Source of the DNA: JBBAFB01 sp041655595
GTDB taxonomy: Bacteria; Bacillota; DULZ01
Assembly: GCA_041655595.1 (NCBI GenBank)
Contig: JBBAFB010000002.1
Span: 1-64,000 of the forward strand
Length of the DNA stretch: 64,000 nt
Direction: 5' to 3'
The position numbers and the translations under genes are program-made. Position 1 is the stretch's first letter. Each line of letters begins with the position of its first letter. Positions 9,343-16,990 of this stretch are shown piece by piece. Below the pieces are notes generated by a model, which made no database searches, was not told the origin of the DNA, and worked only from the letters and a program-made list of their open reading frames with translations.

Positions 9343-9983
9343 GCAAAATTACTGTTATGGTTGTTGACGATCACCCTTTGTTACGTGAAGGCCTGATTAA
9401 GATTCTCTCCCTAGATGACTCCATTGAAGTTGTGGGGGAGGCAGGGGATGGTGAAACCAGCATTACTATGGCCGAGGCTTTACGTCCTCAAGTAATTTTG
9501 ATGGATATTAATCTGCCCGGAATGAATGGTATAGTTGCTTGTCAAAAGTTAAAACAGGAGTTGCCCGAGACGCAAATAATAATACTGACGGTTTGTGAAG
9601 AGGAAAGACAGGTTTTAGAAGTGGTAAGGGCAGGTGCTAATGGTTATTTGTTAAAAGATGTTGAACCGGAGATGTTGATTCAATCCATTAAGGATGCGGT
9701 AATGGGGAGAGCACCTTTAGATCCGAAAATCGCGGGAACAGTGCTGAACCAGTTTTCCAGAATGTCTAAAATGCTGGAAGGGGAGAAAAACCCGGTACTA
9801 ACGGAAAGAGAAAAAGAGATAATGGTTTTAATGGCTAAAGGAACGACCAACCGTCAAATTGCAGAATCCCTATTTATCAGTGAAAAGACTGTTAAAAATC
9901 ATGTTACCAACATTTTTCGCAAACTCGAAGTGGGGGGCCGTACAGAGGCCGTTGTGGAAGCTATGAAAAGGCAAATAATTTAA
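9339..9983 (+). CDS. degU: Response regulator DegU-like (NarL/FixJ family)
   Basis: Receiver plus LuxR-type HTH. Asp10, Asp11 and the phosphorylation site Asp56 (ILMDINLPG) are intact, as is Lys in YLLKD. The C-terminal GerE domain starts at about residue 148 (LTEREKEIMVLMAKG, then SEKTVKNHV). Cognate partner of the overlapping DegS-like kinase. A rho-independent terminator follows at 10120. Confidence 0.94.
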   Translation: MSKITVMVVDDHPLLREGLIKILSLDDSIEVVGEAGDGETSITMAEALRPQVILMDINLPGMNGIVACQKLKQELPETQIIILTVCEEERQVLEVVRAGANGYLLKDVEPEMLIQSIKDAVMGRAPLDPKIAGTVLNQFSRMSKMLEGEKNPVLTEREKEIMVLMAKGTTNRQIAESLFISEKTVKNHVTNIFRKLEVGGRTEAVVEAMKRQII

Positions 9984-10119
9984 AGCAGACTCTGTCGGGT
10001 TTTGCGGAAGATTGGGACCGGTCCTACTAAAAAATGTGACTATTGTCGGATTTTAAGGCTTTATGTGTTTTGGTATACTTTAACTGAGGAACATTTTTAG
10101 ACCTCCCACAATCCCTTTT

Positions 10120-10147
10120 TACCCCACATCCGTGGGGTATTTTTTTT
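10120..10147 (+). terminator. Rho-independent terminator behind degU
   Basis: TACCCCAC / GTGGGGTA hairpin with an ATCC loop followed by eight T. It lies 137 bases after the degU stop. Confidence 0.85.
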
Positions 10148-10163
10148 AAGATGACAAAAAGAC

Positions 10164-10228
10164 GAAGATGACAGCAGAAGATGACAGCAGAAGATGACAG
10201 GGGAAGATGACAGGGGAAGATGACAGGG
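10164..10228. repeat. Five tandem 13-bp repeats
   Basis: Five head-to-tail copies of a 13-base unit GAAGATGACAG plus CA (two copies) or GG (three copies). A further AAGATGACA lies just upstream at 10148. It sits between the degU terminator and the end of the convergent membrane-protein gene, outside any supported gene. The rest of the 9984-10327 gap holds nothing else I can identify. Confidence 0.9.
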
Positions 10229-10327
10229 GGGCGGGGGTTTTGATGCATTATTTAGATGACTGGGTATGTATCTACCCTAGGAAGGTGTTAAAACCTCCAT
10301 CCCCCCGTCATTCCAGTGAATAGATGG

Positions 10328-11248
10328 CTATGGCGTAATGATACTTACCCTTCCTTCACTAATGATCTTCAATTTGTGTTTTCCTTCTCCCCATTTGGCA
10401 CTGCTTCTATAGTATTTTACGCTGTTGCTACCCAAACCTTCCTCCGCGAGATCCTGCTCCTGCCATTGGACTGTACCTTCTAAATAAGAAGCCCTTGGTA
10501 CCAATGTGTTTATTTCTAAATTTTCGTTACTTAGCAGCAAAACATCTACTGAGCCCTGGGAATTAATCAGCCAATCGCTTTCCAAGTTATCCACTTCAAC
10601 TTTCAAATGGTTGTAATTAAGCCCTTCAATTTCCAAGGGCAGGTTTTTCGGAACAACCAAGGTCAGATTGCCGGTGGAGCGGTTAAAATTTGCGGTACTG
10701 CTGTTAAAATCCAACAACAAGATGTTTCCGGTAATATAAGTTTTTAAAATATTTTCCGGCAGCATTTTTTTTGCTTCTTCTTCACTGGAGGCATTTATGC
10801 TGATGTTACCAAAGACTAGCATTTCGTCGGAATCGCCGGTAAGAAGCTTAAGATTTTCTTTAGAACCCATTATCTTTAGCTTCCCTATATCTTCGGGTAC
10901 TACCAAGGTGGTTTCTTCCAAAGGCAGGGTATAGGTCTGCACCAAAAATCGTTCACTAAAGTAATCAAGAACTCCTGTAGTTGTTAAACTATAAAAGCCC
11001 AAGGTGAACAATCCTAAAAAAGCAATAAAGATTACACTCAAAAAATCGTATTTGATGATCATCTGATCCGTTTTGGCAAACTTCAAGTAAATTAGAATTT
11101 CTGACCCCAATAAAATTAAGACTAATGGCCACCAATTAAGTATACTTTTAATAATAGAAAATTGGTTAAATTGCCCAACCAAAAGTATGATTCCCGTTGC
11201 TATCAGCACAAGCCCCATGGATAAGGTGCCTACACGCCACTGTCTCAT
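10328..11248 (-). CDS. Membrane protein with extracytoplasmic beta-rich domain
   Basis: Last gene of the ECF sigma operon. It has three hydrophobic segments in the first 95 residues (MGLVLIATGIILLVG, WWPLVLILLGSEILIYL, SVIFIAFLGLFTLGFY), resembling the LiaF/DUF5668-type membrane region. About 200 residues of alternating polar/hydrophobic beta-type sequence follow (LTLVVPKNLPLEIEG, LKVEVDN), suggesting an adhesin-like 'toastrack' domain outside the membrane. It overlaps the preceding gene by four bases. It could sense or respond to envelope stress together with the sigma factor (inference). Confidence 0.6.
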   Translation of the reverse strand: MRQWRVGTLSMGLVLIATGIILLVGQFNQFSIIKSILNWWPLVLILLGSEILIYLKFAKTDQMIIKYDFLSVIFIAFLGLFTLGFYSLTTTGVLDYFSERFLVQTYTLPLEETTLVVPEDIGKLKIMGSKENLKLLTGDSDEMLVFGNISINASSEEEAKKMLPENILKTYITGNILLLDFNSSTANFNRSTGNLTLVVPKNLPLEIEGLNYNHLKVEVDNLESDWLINSQGSVDVLLLSNENLEINTLVPRASYLEGTVQWQEQDLAEEGLGSNSVKYYRSSAKWGEGKHKLKIISEGRVSIITP

Positions 11249-12018
11249 TCTTCTACCTCCTCGGATACCTGTTTTTTAGTGCCAATTACCAGCTTAATTC
11301 CACCGCCAATAAAGGCCAAGGCCACTAAAAGAGTTTTAATTAGGTTTTGCATTTCCCAGGTAAGGTAGGCCTGAAAAAATTGCTGGCCGATAACTTTTTC
11401 TAATAGGATTAAGCAGCCTGCGGCTATTAAAGCATAGCCGATATATTTTGGTTCTGTAAAAGGCAGTCTAATTTGGCTTTTACCTGTTTCATCTGCTTTA
11501 AATTGCAGGGCCTCAAAAAAGCTATAGACCCAAATTACCGGTAAGATAAAAAGAAAAATACTGAGTCTGACCCAATCTAATAAGAACAAGGAGAGGAAAA
11601 AGGCAGCTAAAAGCTGCACACCTTCTTTTTTATAACCCCAATAAAGATGGCCGGCTCCCGGTAGAATGGAGAAGATCACTGCCAAAGATTTATTTCTTTT
11701 CCCCTCCAAAACATCATTCCATTCTACTAAAACAGAGTGATCATATTCCTTTACACCATCGTAGTTTAGATTGTTTTGGCGTATCAGCCCCAATAGTCTG
11801 GTAGCATCAAAAAGTGAGTAAAGCCAAATAACAGGTAACAATCCAAATAAGATAGCAAGATTATTAAGTCTGGTAAAACCGGCAAAGCCGCCTACGATCA
11901 TCGCCCAACCAGCAAAGCTTAGCATAAATGATAAGCCTCTTTGCATAAACCCTAAATAAAAATGTCCTGCCCCGGGAAAAAACGAAAATAAAATTGTCCA
12001 AAATTTACTTTTTTTCAT
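11245..12018 (-). CDS. Membrane protein with internally duplicated TM2-like module
   Basis: Integral membrane protein of 257 residues containing two copies of one module: FFPGAGHFYLGFMQRG ... LLPVIWLYSLFDA near residues 12-72, and ILPGAGHLYWGYKKEG ... ILPVIWVYSFFEA near residues 117-170. A C-terminal pair of hydrophobic helices follows. The PGAGH-Y-G motif and two-helix hairpin resemble the TM2 domain. It overlaps the genes on both sides by four bases (ATGA type), so it is a tightly coupled part of the sigma/anti-sigma operon. Function unknown. Confidence 0.65.
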   Translation of the reverse strand: MKKSKFWTILFSFFPGAGHFYLGFMQRGLSFMLSFAGWAMIVGGFAGFTRLNNLAILFGLLPVIWLYSLFDATRLLGLIRQNNLNYDGVKEYDHSVLVEWNDVLEGKRNKSLAVIFSILPGAGHLYWGYKKEGVQLLAAFFLSLFLLDWVRLSIFLFILPVIWVYSFFEALQFKADETGKSQIRLPFTEPKYIGYALIAAGCLILLEKVIGQQFFQAYLTWEMQNLIKTLLVALAFIGGGIKLVIGTKKQVSEEVEE

Positions 12019-12509
12019 TCTCTAGTAGCCTCCTTATTATCAATCAGTATGTCAATCCAATCCGATGTTTTCTCTACAAGGGTAGAAGACCACCCGCCGG
12101 GTGCTCCTCTGGCCAGTTTAGTCTCTAAAACCGGCAAACCGCCTATCTTTGCCGGTATTTTATCGGTGAAGGCATCAAAATAGCCATTAAAGGTAAAGAA
12201 AACTGCAATGCTGGCGGCAGCGGCGTAATAAAGCAACAAACGAGTTTTTTCAGAAGCTGAAGATTTTGGCGACCCGGAGGCCCGGGGCTGGGATTTTTTA
12301 AAAGCCTTGACGGATTTTAAAATTTGGCTGCTGAAGTTTTCCCGTAACAGGGATTCCGCCTGTTCAACTTCAGATAACTCAATAGTTTGCAAATAGATGT
12401 CTAAGCAAAGATTGCATTGGTATAAATGTTCTTCCATTACAATTTTTTGTTTAGCTTTAATTAAATCATCCTTATAGGCCTGCCACTCGGCTCTGTTATA
12501 ATGTGCCAT
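12015..12509 (-). CDS. Putative zinc-binding anti-sigma factor
   Basis: The N-terminal half carries HLYQCNLC (His-x3-Cys-x2-Cys), the signature of ZAS-type anti-sigma domains. One membrane helix (LLLYYAAAASIAVFFTF) lies in the middle, with a short outer tail after it. It follows the ECF sigma gene with a 14-base overlap, the standard arrangement for a sigma and its membrane-anchored inhibitor. The assignment rests on the motif plus context. Confidence 0.75.
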   Translation of the reverse strand: MAHYNRAEWQAYKDDLIKAKQKIVMEEHLYQCNLCLDIYLQTIELSEVEQAESLLRENFSSQILKSVKAFKKSQPRASGSPKSSASEKTRLLLYYAAAASIAVFFTFNGYFDAFTDKIPAKIGGLPVLETKLARGAPGGWSSTLVEKTSDWIDILIDNKEATRE

Positions 12510-13101
12510 CTTTTCCCTCCTCCCAGCTACGTTTTAGTAGTTGTTTAGCCCGGTAGAGCCTGGACTCCACAGTTTTTACCGAAATTTTTTCCTCCTGAGC
12601 AATTTCCACATAAGTTTTCCCTTGATAATAATATTTTTCGATGGTTTCTTGATAAATCGTCGGCAGGCCTTTGCAAGCCTCAAGGAGTTCTGTCCTTTCT
12701 TCCCATTGGAGCTGTACCGTTTCCGGTTGATTTTGGCTGGGATCCCAATCTGTCACCTGCACGTCCATATCTTCAGTTAAGTGTTCAATCTTTTGTGCTG
12801 CATTTTTTCTTTTCCAATCAATTGCTTTGTTTGTGGCAATTCGAGCAAGCCAAGTTTTCAGCCCTTTATGTTGGTATTGGGGAAGGGAACGATAAATCTG
12901 CAAAAAAGTTTCTTGAAGTACATCTTCTGCACTATGTTGTTCCCTAATAATGGGGAAAATCACTGCAAAGAGAAAGGGGCCATATAGGCTAACAAAATCC
13001 ATAAAGGCTTGTTCATCGCCGGCTAGAATTGTCTCGATTAATCGTTCATCAGTAATACGGATCCCCCCTTCCCTAATATTATAGACGAGGAAGATTACCA
13101 A
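12496..13101 (-). CDS. ECF-type RNA polymerase sigma factor
   Basis: Sigma-70 family, ECF group. Region 2 (FIDFVS-like start, then EDVLQETFLQIYRSLPQY and TWLARIATNKAIDWKRK) and region 4 (LPTIYQETIEKYYYQGKTYVEIA, then VKTVESRLYRAKQLL) are complete; region 3 is absent. The start is uncertain. The only upstream ATG (13101) has no SD, while a strong AAGGGGGG (about 13070-13063) points to an ATT codon at 13056. A TATAAT lies at 13083-13078 inside the extra N-terminal codons. First gene of a four-gene minus-strand operon with its anti-sigma factor and two membrane proteins. Confidence 0.85.
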   Translation of the reverse strand: MVIFLVYNIREGGIRITDERLIETILAGDEQAFMDFVSLYGPFLFAVIFPIIREQHSAEDVLQETFLQIYRSLPQYQHKGLKTWLARIATNKAIDWKRKNAAQKIEHLTEDMDVQVTDWDPSQNQPETVQLQWEERTELLEACKGLPTIYQETIEKYYYQGKTYVEIAQEEKISVKTVESRLYRAKQLLKRSWEEGKDGTL

Positions 13102-13210
13102 AACCCTGCAAGATTTTATAAGATATTTTAAAATTAAATTTTATCCACAGAGCCTTACCGGAGAACCTATATTTATGAATCATAAAGCTATATTATTTTA
13201 AACCCCCAAT

Positions 13211-13239
13211 TTGACTATGTAACCCGACCATGTTAAAAT
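13211..13239 (+). promoter_or_regulatory. Sigma-A promoter of rnpB
   Basis: TTGACT at 13211-13216, 17-base spacer, TAAAAT at 13234-13239. It lies about 30 bases before the mature RNase P RNA. Confidence 0.8.
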
Positions 13240-13267
13240 AATTAGTAGCATAAGCGGCTAATTAATT

Positions 13268-13689
13268 GAGTAAATCAGATGATCGCGGATACCGGTCCGA
13301 AAGGTGGTATCTGAGGAAAGTCCGAGCTCCGCAGGGCAAAGTGCTGGGTAACACCCAGTGGGGGCAACCCTAAGGAAAGTGCCACAGAGATATACCGCCT
13401 GGCACTCAGCCAAGGATTTACGCTCAAGCTACAGAGAATGTTTTTTAATTTATTTGTTATTGTGGTGTAAATGCTTTGCTGAGTGCCAGGTAAGGGTGAA
13501 AAGGTGAGGTAAGGGCTCACCAGCAACCAGGTGACTGGTTTGGCTAGGTAAACCCCACTTGGAGCAAGACCGAATAGAGGAACACAAGAATGGCCCGTTC
13601 AGTTCCCGGGTAGGTCGCTGGAGGCAGTTGGTAACAACTGTCCTAGATAGATGATCATCCAAGACAGAACTCGGCTTATAGATTTGCTC
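13268..13689 (+). ncRNA. rnpB: RNase P RNA, bacterial type A
   Basis: Catalytic RNA of RNase P, which matures tRNA 5' ends. Conserved landmarks are visible in order: GAGGAAAGTCCGAGCTCC, GGGCAACCC, GGAAAGTGCCACAGAGA, GTAAGGGTGAAAAGGTG, TAAACCCCA, AGACCGAATAG, and the 3' block ending ACAGAACTCGGC. The ends are set by helix P1, where 13268-13276 pairs with 13681-13689. P12 is long: 13398-13409 pairs perfectly with 13479-13490, and a second helix continues inside (CAAGGATTTAC with GTAAATGCTTTG). Promoter and terminator are both recognisable. Confidence 0.96.
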
Positions 13690-13709
13690 AATTTAATTTT
13701 AAAAATTAA

Positions 13710-13736
13710 CTTCCCAAATTTCGGGAGGTTTTTTTT
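13710..13736 (+). terminator. Rho-independent terminator of rnpB
   Basis: CTTCCC / GGGAGG hairpin (one G-U) followed by eight T. Confidence 0.8.
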
Positions 13737-13787
13737 GTTCAAAATGGATTACCGGCTTTCAGCTTGCTGCCTTGAGTTTAAAAACAA

Positions 13788-13816
13788 TTGACAAAGCCTT
13801 TTCCATCCTTCATAAT
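13788..13816 (+). promoter_or_regulatory. Sigma-A promoter of the TetR/ABC operon
   Basis: TTGACA at 13788-13793, exactly 17 bases, CATAAT at 13811-13816. A palindromic operator begins one base behind the -10 box, well placed to block initiation. Confidence 0.85.
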
Positions 13817-13817
13817 T

Positions 13818-13831
13818 TGAATATAGATTCA
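13818..13831. promoter_or_regulatory. Probable TetR operator, copy 1
   Basis: Perfect inverted repeat TGAAT-ATAG-ATTCA immediately downstream of the -10 element. Nearly the same palindrome recurs upstream of the binding-protein gene at 16953. Two copies at the two promoters of one transport system imply autoregulation by the adjacent TetR protein (inference). Confidence 0.7.
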
Positions 13832-13847
13832 TTTTTTAGGAGGGGCC

Positions 13848-14459
13848 ATGGTTTACAGAAAAACCGATAAGGTAGAAGCGAAACAACAGCAAAGGAAAAA
13901 TAGCATTTTGCGGGCCGGCAAGGAAATGTTGGCCGAAGAAGGATATCAAAAAATATCCATTAAAGGTTTAGCGGAAAAGGCCGGTATCGCCACCGGAACC
14001 TTTTATTTGTATTTTACCAATAAGGATAAGCTGGTGGAAAGTATTGCCGATGAAATGTACGAACAGCTAATTGACGAGATTCGGCTGGAAAGGAGCAAAT
14101 ATGCTTCCGTGTTTGAAAAACTTCAAGCGAGTATGCTTGTTTGCGTTAATTTATTTGCCCGAGAAAAACAGCTGGCAAAAATTTTATTAATCCAAGCACC
14201 GGGAATCTCTAAGATCTTAAATTTTAAATTGGTAAACATAGAAAAGGAGCTGGTTCGTTTAGTAAAGATTGACCTGGATGAGCTTATGGAACAAGGCTTA
14301 ATCCCCGGGCAGGATACGCTGATCAGCGCTTGTGCTTTTGTAGGGACCTTCAGGCAAGTGATCATCAGCTGGCTTAGGGAAGGACGGCCACAAAACCTGG
14401 AAAAATCCTTTGAAACGCTACTGGGCTATAATCTGAGGGGATTGGGAAAACATGACTGA
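13848..14459 (+). CDS. TetR/AcrR family transcriptional regulator
   Basis: DNA-binding repressor of 203 residues. The N-terminal TetR HTH is clear (ISIKGLAEKAGIATGTFYLYFTNKDKL, about residues 36-62), and the helical C-terminal part would bind an unknown ligand. SD AGGAGGGG precedes the ATG. It overlaps the ABC ATPase gene by eight bases, so regulator and transporter are cotranscribed. It probably binds the TGAAT-N4-ATTCA palindromes in front of itself and of the solute-binding gene. Confidence 0.9.
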   Translation: MVYRKTDKVEAKQQQRKNSILRAGKEMLAEEGYQKISIKGLAEKAGIATGTFYLYFTNKDKLVESIADEMYEQLIDEIRLERSKYASVFEKLQASMLVCVNLFAREKQLAKILLIQAPGISKILNFKLVNIEKELVRLVKIDLDELMEQGLIPGQDTLISACAFVGTFRQVIISWLREGRPQNLEKSFETLLGYNLRGLGKHD

Positions 14460-15219
14460 AAATTTTTTGGAGATAACATCCCTAGGGGCCGATTACGGCG
14501 AAAATAACACAAAAACACAAGTATTAAACAATGTCAGCCTGAATTTGGCTAAGAGCAAAATTGGGGTGTTAATCGGTCCCTCCGGCTGCGGAAAAAGCAC
14601 TTTATTAAATATTATTGCCGGCTTAAAAAAAGAGTTTCAGGGGACGGTCTTAATTGATGGTAAAGCACCTGCTTACTACCCCCATACGGCCCTGATTCTG
14701 CAGGACTACGGCCTGCTGCCCTGGAAGACCGTTTGGGAAAATGTGATCCTGGGTTTGAAGATAAAAAAGATGCCCCAAGCCATAATTGCAGATAAGGCAA
14801 AACAGATTCTAGACCAACTAGGACTCTATAAGTTAGCAAGTAGATATCCCAGCCAATTAAGCGGTGGGCAAAGACAGAGAATTGCCATAGCAAGATCTTT
14901 AGTTTTAGAACCTCAGCTGTTATTAATGGACGAACCCTTTTCTTCATTGGATGCCCTTACCAGGGAGGAAATGCAACAGCTCTTGTTGGAGATTTGGCAA
15001 AAAACAAAGCTTACTATCTTGTTGGTTACCCATAATATCGAAGAAGCGGTGTACCTGGGACAGGACATTTTTTTAATGACCGCCCTACCGGGTGCGGTTA
15101 AGGAAAAACTGTGTAACAAGATTGCATCCGGGAAAGGGGCTAGGGAAACTGCCGAATTTTTAGAATTGGTTAACTATATTAGAAGCAGTCTGCATGAGGT
15201 GCAAAATGACGGTTTTTAA
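14452..15219 (+). CDS. ABC transporter ATP-binding protein (NitT/TauT type)
   Basis: ATPase of an importer. Walker A GPSGCGKST, Q-loop LILQDYGLLPW, signature LSGGQRQRIAIAR, Walker B LLLMDEPFSSLD and the H-loop VTHNIEEAV are all intact. The sequence groups with SsuB/TauB/NitD-like ATPases used for small organic ions. It lies between the TetR regulator (8-base overlap) and the permease gene, which starts inside it. Confidence 0.93.
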   Translation: MTENFLEITSLGADYGENNTKTQVLNNVSLNLAKSKIGVLIGPSGCGKSTLLNIIAGLKKEFQGTVLIDGKAPAYYPHTALILQDYGLLPWKTVWENVILGLKIKKMPQAIIADKAKQILDQLGLYKLASRYPSQLSGGQRQRIAIARSLVLEPQLLLMDEPFSSLDALTREEMQQLLLEIWQKTKLTILLVTHNIEEAVYLGQDIFLMTALPGAVKEKLCNKIASGKGARETAEFLELVNYIRSSLHEVQNDGF

Positions 15220-15970
15220 AAAGGGTTTTAAAAATTGGGGAAAATATTTGCTGGCTATTTTTATTTTATTTGTTGGCTGGTGGTTTTTAGCCTTGGCGGT
15301 TGATCATAATGCACTGCCGACACCCAACCACGCTTTTTTGGGTTTTTTAAAAGGTCTAAAAAACGATTTGTTGATTCACCTGGGAGTTAGCCTTTATCGG
15401 GTTATTGTGAGTCTGTCCATTGCCTTGCTAATGGCGGTGCCTTTAGGATTGCTGTTGGGGAAAAATAAAAATCTTGATACCTATATCGCCCCAATTATCT
15501 ACCTTACTTACCCCATACCTAAGGTGGTTTTTATGCCGATTTTTTTTGTGTTGTTAGGAATTGGGGATCTGTCCAAAATTTTATTAATCACCCTAATTGT
15601 TTTTTTCCAAATACTAGTAACAACCAGGGATGCCGCCAGAAATTTGGAAAAGGAATATGTTTTATCCGTTCAATCCTTAGGTGCCGCGGGCTGGAATTTA
15701 TATACCCATGTTTATTTTCCAGGAACCTTGCCGGAAATTTTGACCTCTTTACGGTTAGGGCTGGGAACTGCTATGGCCATTTTATTTTTAACGGAGACTT
15801 ATGCCACTCGCCAGGGGGTCGGTTACTATATAATGGATTCCCTGTCTAAAATGGCCTATATAGATATGTTTGCCGGTATTATTGCCATGTCCCTAATGGG
15901 CTTCACGCTTTACTTGTTAATTGACGGTTTGGAGAAAAAGGTTTGTCTTTGGAAATCCTTAAGCAAGTAA
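15206..15970 (+). CDS. ABC transporter permease (NitT/TauT type)
   Basis: Inner-membrane subunit with about six hydrophobic segments. The binding-protein-dependent EAA region is visible as VLSVQSLGAAGWNLYTHVYFPGTLPEIL (EAA-type loop with conserved Gly). The ATG at 15206 is preferred over 15194 because GAGGTG precedes it. It overlaps the ATPase gene by 14 bases and ends 12 bases inside the convergent menA. The matching solute-binding protein is encoded separately at 16991. Confidence 0.9.
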   Translation: MTVFKKGFKNWGKYLLAIFILFVGWWFLALAVDHNALPTPNHAFLGFLKGLKNDLLIHLGVSLYRVIVSLSIALLMAVPLGLLLGKNKNLDTYIAPIIYLTYPIPKVVFMPIFFVLLGIGDLSKILLITLIVFFQILVTTRDAARNLEKEYVLSVQSLGAAGWNLYTHVYFPGTLPEILTSLRLGLGTAMAILFLTETYATRQGVGYYIMDSLSKMAYIDMFAGIIAMSLMGFTLYLLIDGLEKKVCLWKSLSK

Positions 15971-16846
15971 ATTATTTAACAGGTAACCAGCTGAATAAAG
16001 GAGGCTGTAAACTAACTCCAGTTGAGCAGTTTTAGCCAAGGTTTTATTTAAAGCTGCTCCCTCCTTAGTATAAATCTCTCTTACTAAAGATATGACTAGG
16101 GGTGTTGCTAAAAAAGGCAACAACAGCCAGGGGGAATAAAATCCAAAAAGTACGGTTAAAACCGGAATGATAAAAGCAAGCGATAAAAATAACAGGTATT
16201 CTCTTTGGGTGGCCCTTTTTCCCAATCTAACAGCCAATGTTTTTTTCCCTGTCTTCGCATCAGTCTTGATATCCCTTAAATTATTGACCACTAAAATAGC
16301 CATAGTTAGAAAACCGACAGGTATGGAGGCCAACCAGACATGGGGGTTAAGGCTCAATGCTTGTACATAATAGGTGCCGCAAACAGCCACCGGACCAAAA
16401 AAAATGAACACAAAAACTTCCCCCAGGCCATTATAGCCTATGGGATAGGGTCCCCCTGTATATAGAATAGCCGAAACAATGGACAAGCTACCAATTAACA
16501 AAATAGGCCAGCCGCCAATTTTAATAAGGTAAAGACCTATAAGAAAAGCAACAAAAAAGGTAAGACCCATTCCTACAAATACTTGCCTTGGTGTTAGTAG
16601 ACCCGCTTGAGTTACCCTTAAGGGTCCCGTTCTTTCTGTAATATCGGTTCCTTTTTTGAAATCAAAGACATCGTTGGCCAAGTTGGAACCTATTTGTAAT
16701 AATAAAGCCGCCGATAAAGCCGCAACTGCCGGCCAAAAACTAAAAAAGCCATTTCCCAGGGCTACTGCGGAACCAACCAGTACCGGTCCAGAGGCGGCCG
16801 GTAGTGTTTTTGGTCTAATGGCCAGCAACCAAGTTTTAAGATTCAA
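15959..16846 (-). CDS. menA: 1,4-dihydroxy-2-naphthoate polyprenyltransferase MenA
   Basis: Integral-membrane UbiA-family prenyltransferase that joins the naphthoate head group and the polyprenyl tail in menaquinone synthesis. Both Asp-rich prenyl-diphosphate motifs are visible: NLANDVFDFKKGTD and NNLRDIKTDAKTGKKTLAVRLG, the latter typical of MenA. About eight hydrophobic helices; 295 residues is usual. The TTG start has SD AAGGGGTG eight bases upstream. It is inserted in reverse orientation between the permease and the binding-protein genes, and it shares an operator-bearing intergenic region with the latter. Confidence 0.92.
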   Translation of the reverse strand: MNLKTWLLAIRPKTLPAASGPVLVGSAVALGNGFFSFWPAVAALSAALLLQIGSNLANDVFDFKKGTDITERTGPLRVTQAGLLTPRQVFVGMGLTFFVAFLIGLYLIKIGGWPILLIGSLSIVSAILYTGGPYPIGYNGLGEVFVFIFFGPVAVCGTYYVQALSLNPHVWLASIPVGFLTMAILVVNNLRDIKTDAKTGKKTLAVRLGKRATQREYLLFLSLAFIIPVLTVLFGFYSPWLLLPFLATPLVISLVREIYTKEGAALNKTLAKTAQLELVYSLLYSAGYLLNNLLA

Positions 16847-16952
16847 CGATAAACACCCCTTTTTGATAGTTTAACACATGTCAGGGTTTTTCGTTAACAT
16901 TTTGCAGCAAAGTATTGCTTTATTTTTTTGTTAGGGTTAAACTCTTTACAAG

Positions 16953-16972
16953 AAATGAATTTAGATTCATTT
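16953..16972. promoter_or_regulatory. Probable TetR operator, copy 2
   Basis: Perfect 8-bp inverted repeat AAATGAAT-TTAG-ATTCATTT, sharing the TGAAT-N4-ATTCA core of the copy at 13818. It lies between the divergent menA and the solute-binding-protein gene, six bases before the latter's SD, so it could affect either gene. Confidence 0.7.
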
Positions 16973-16990
16973 TAATAAGGAGGTTTGATT

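Noticed and set aside
10027..10248. Minus-strand frame with repeated CHLP-like motif
   Set aside because: The repeats are just the translated 13-bp tandem repeat, and the frame runs through a terminator.
13275..13662. Minus-strand frames within 13275-13662
   Set aside because: They lie inside the RNase P RNA gene, whose conserved elements fully explain the sequence.
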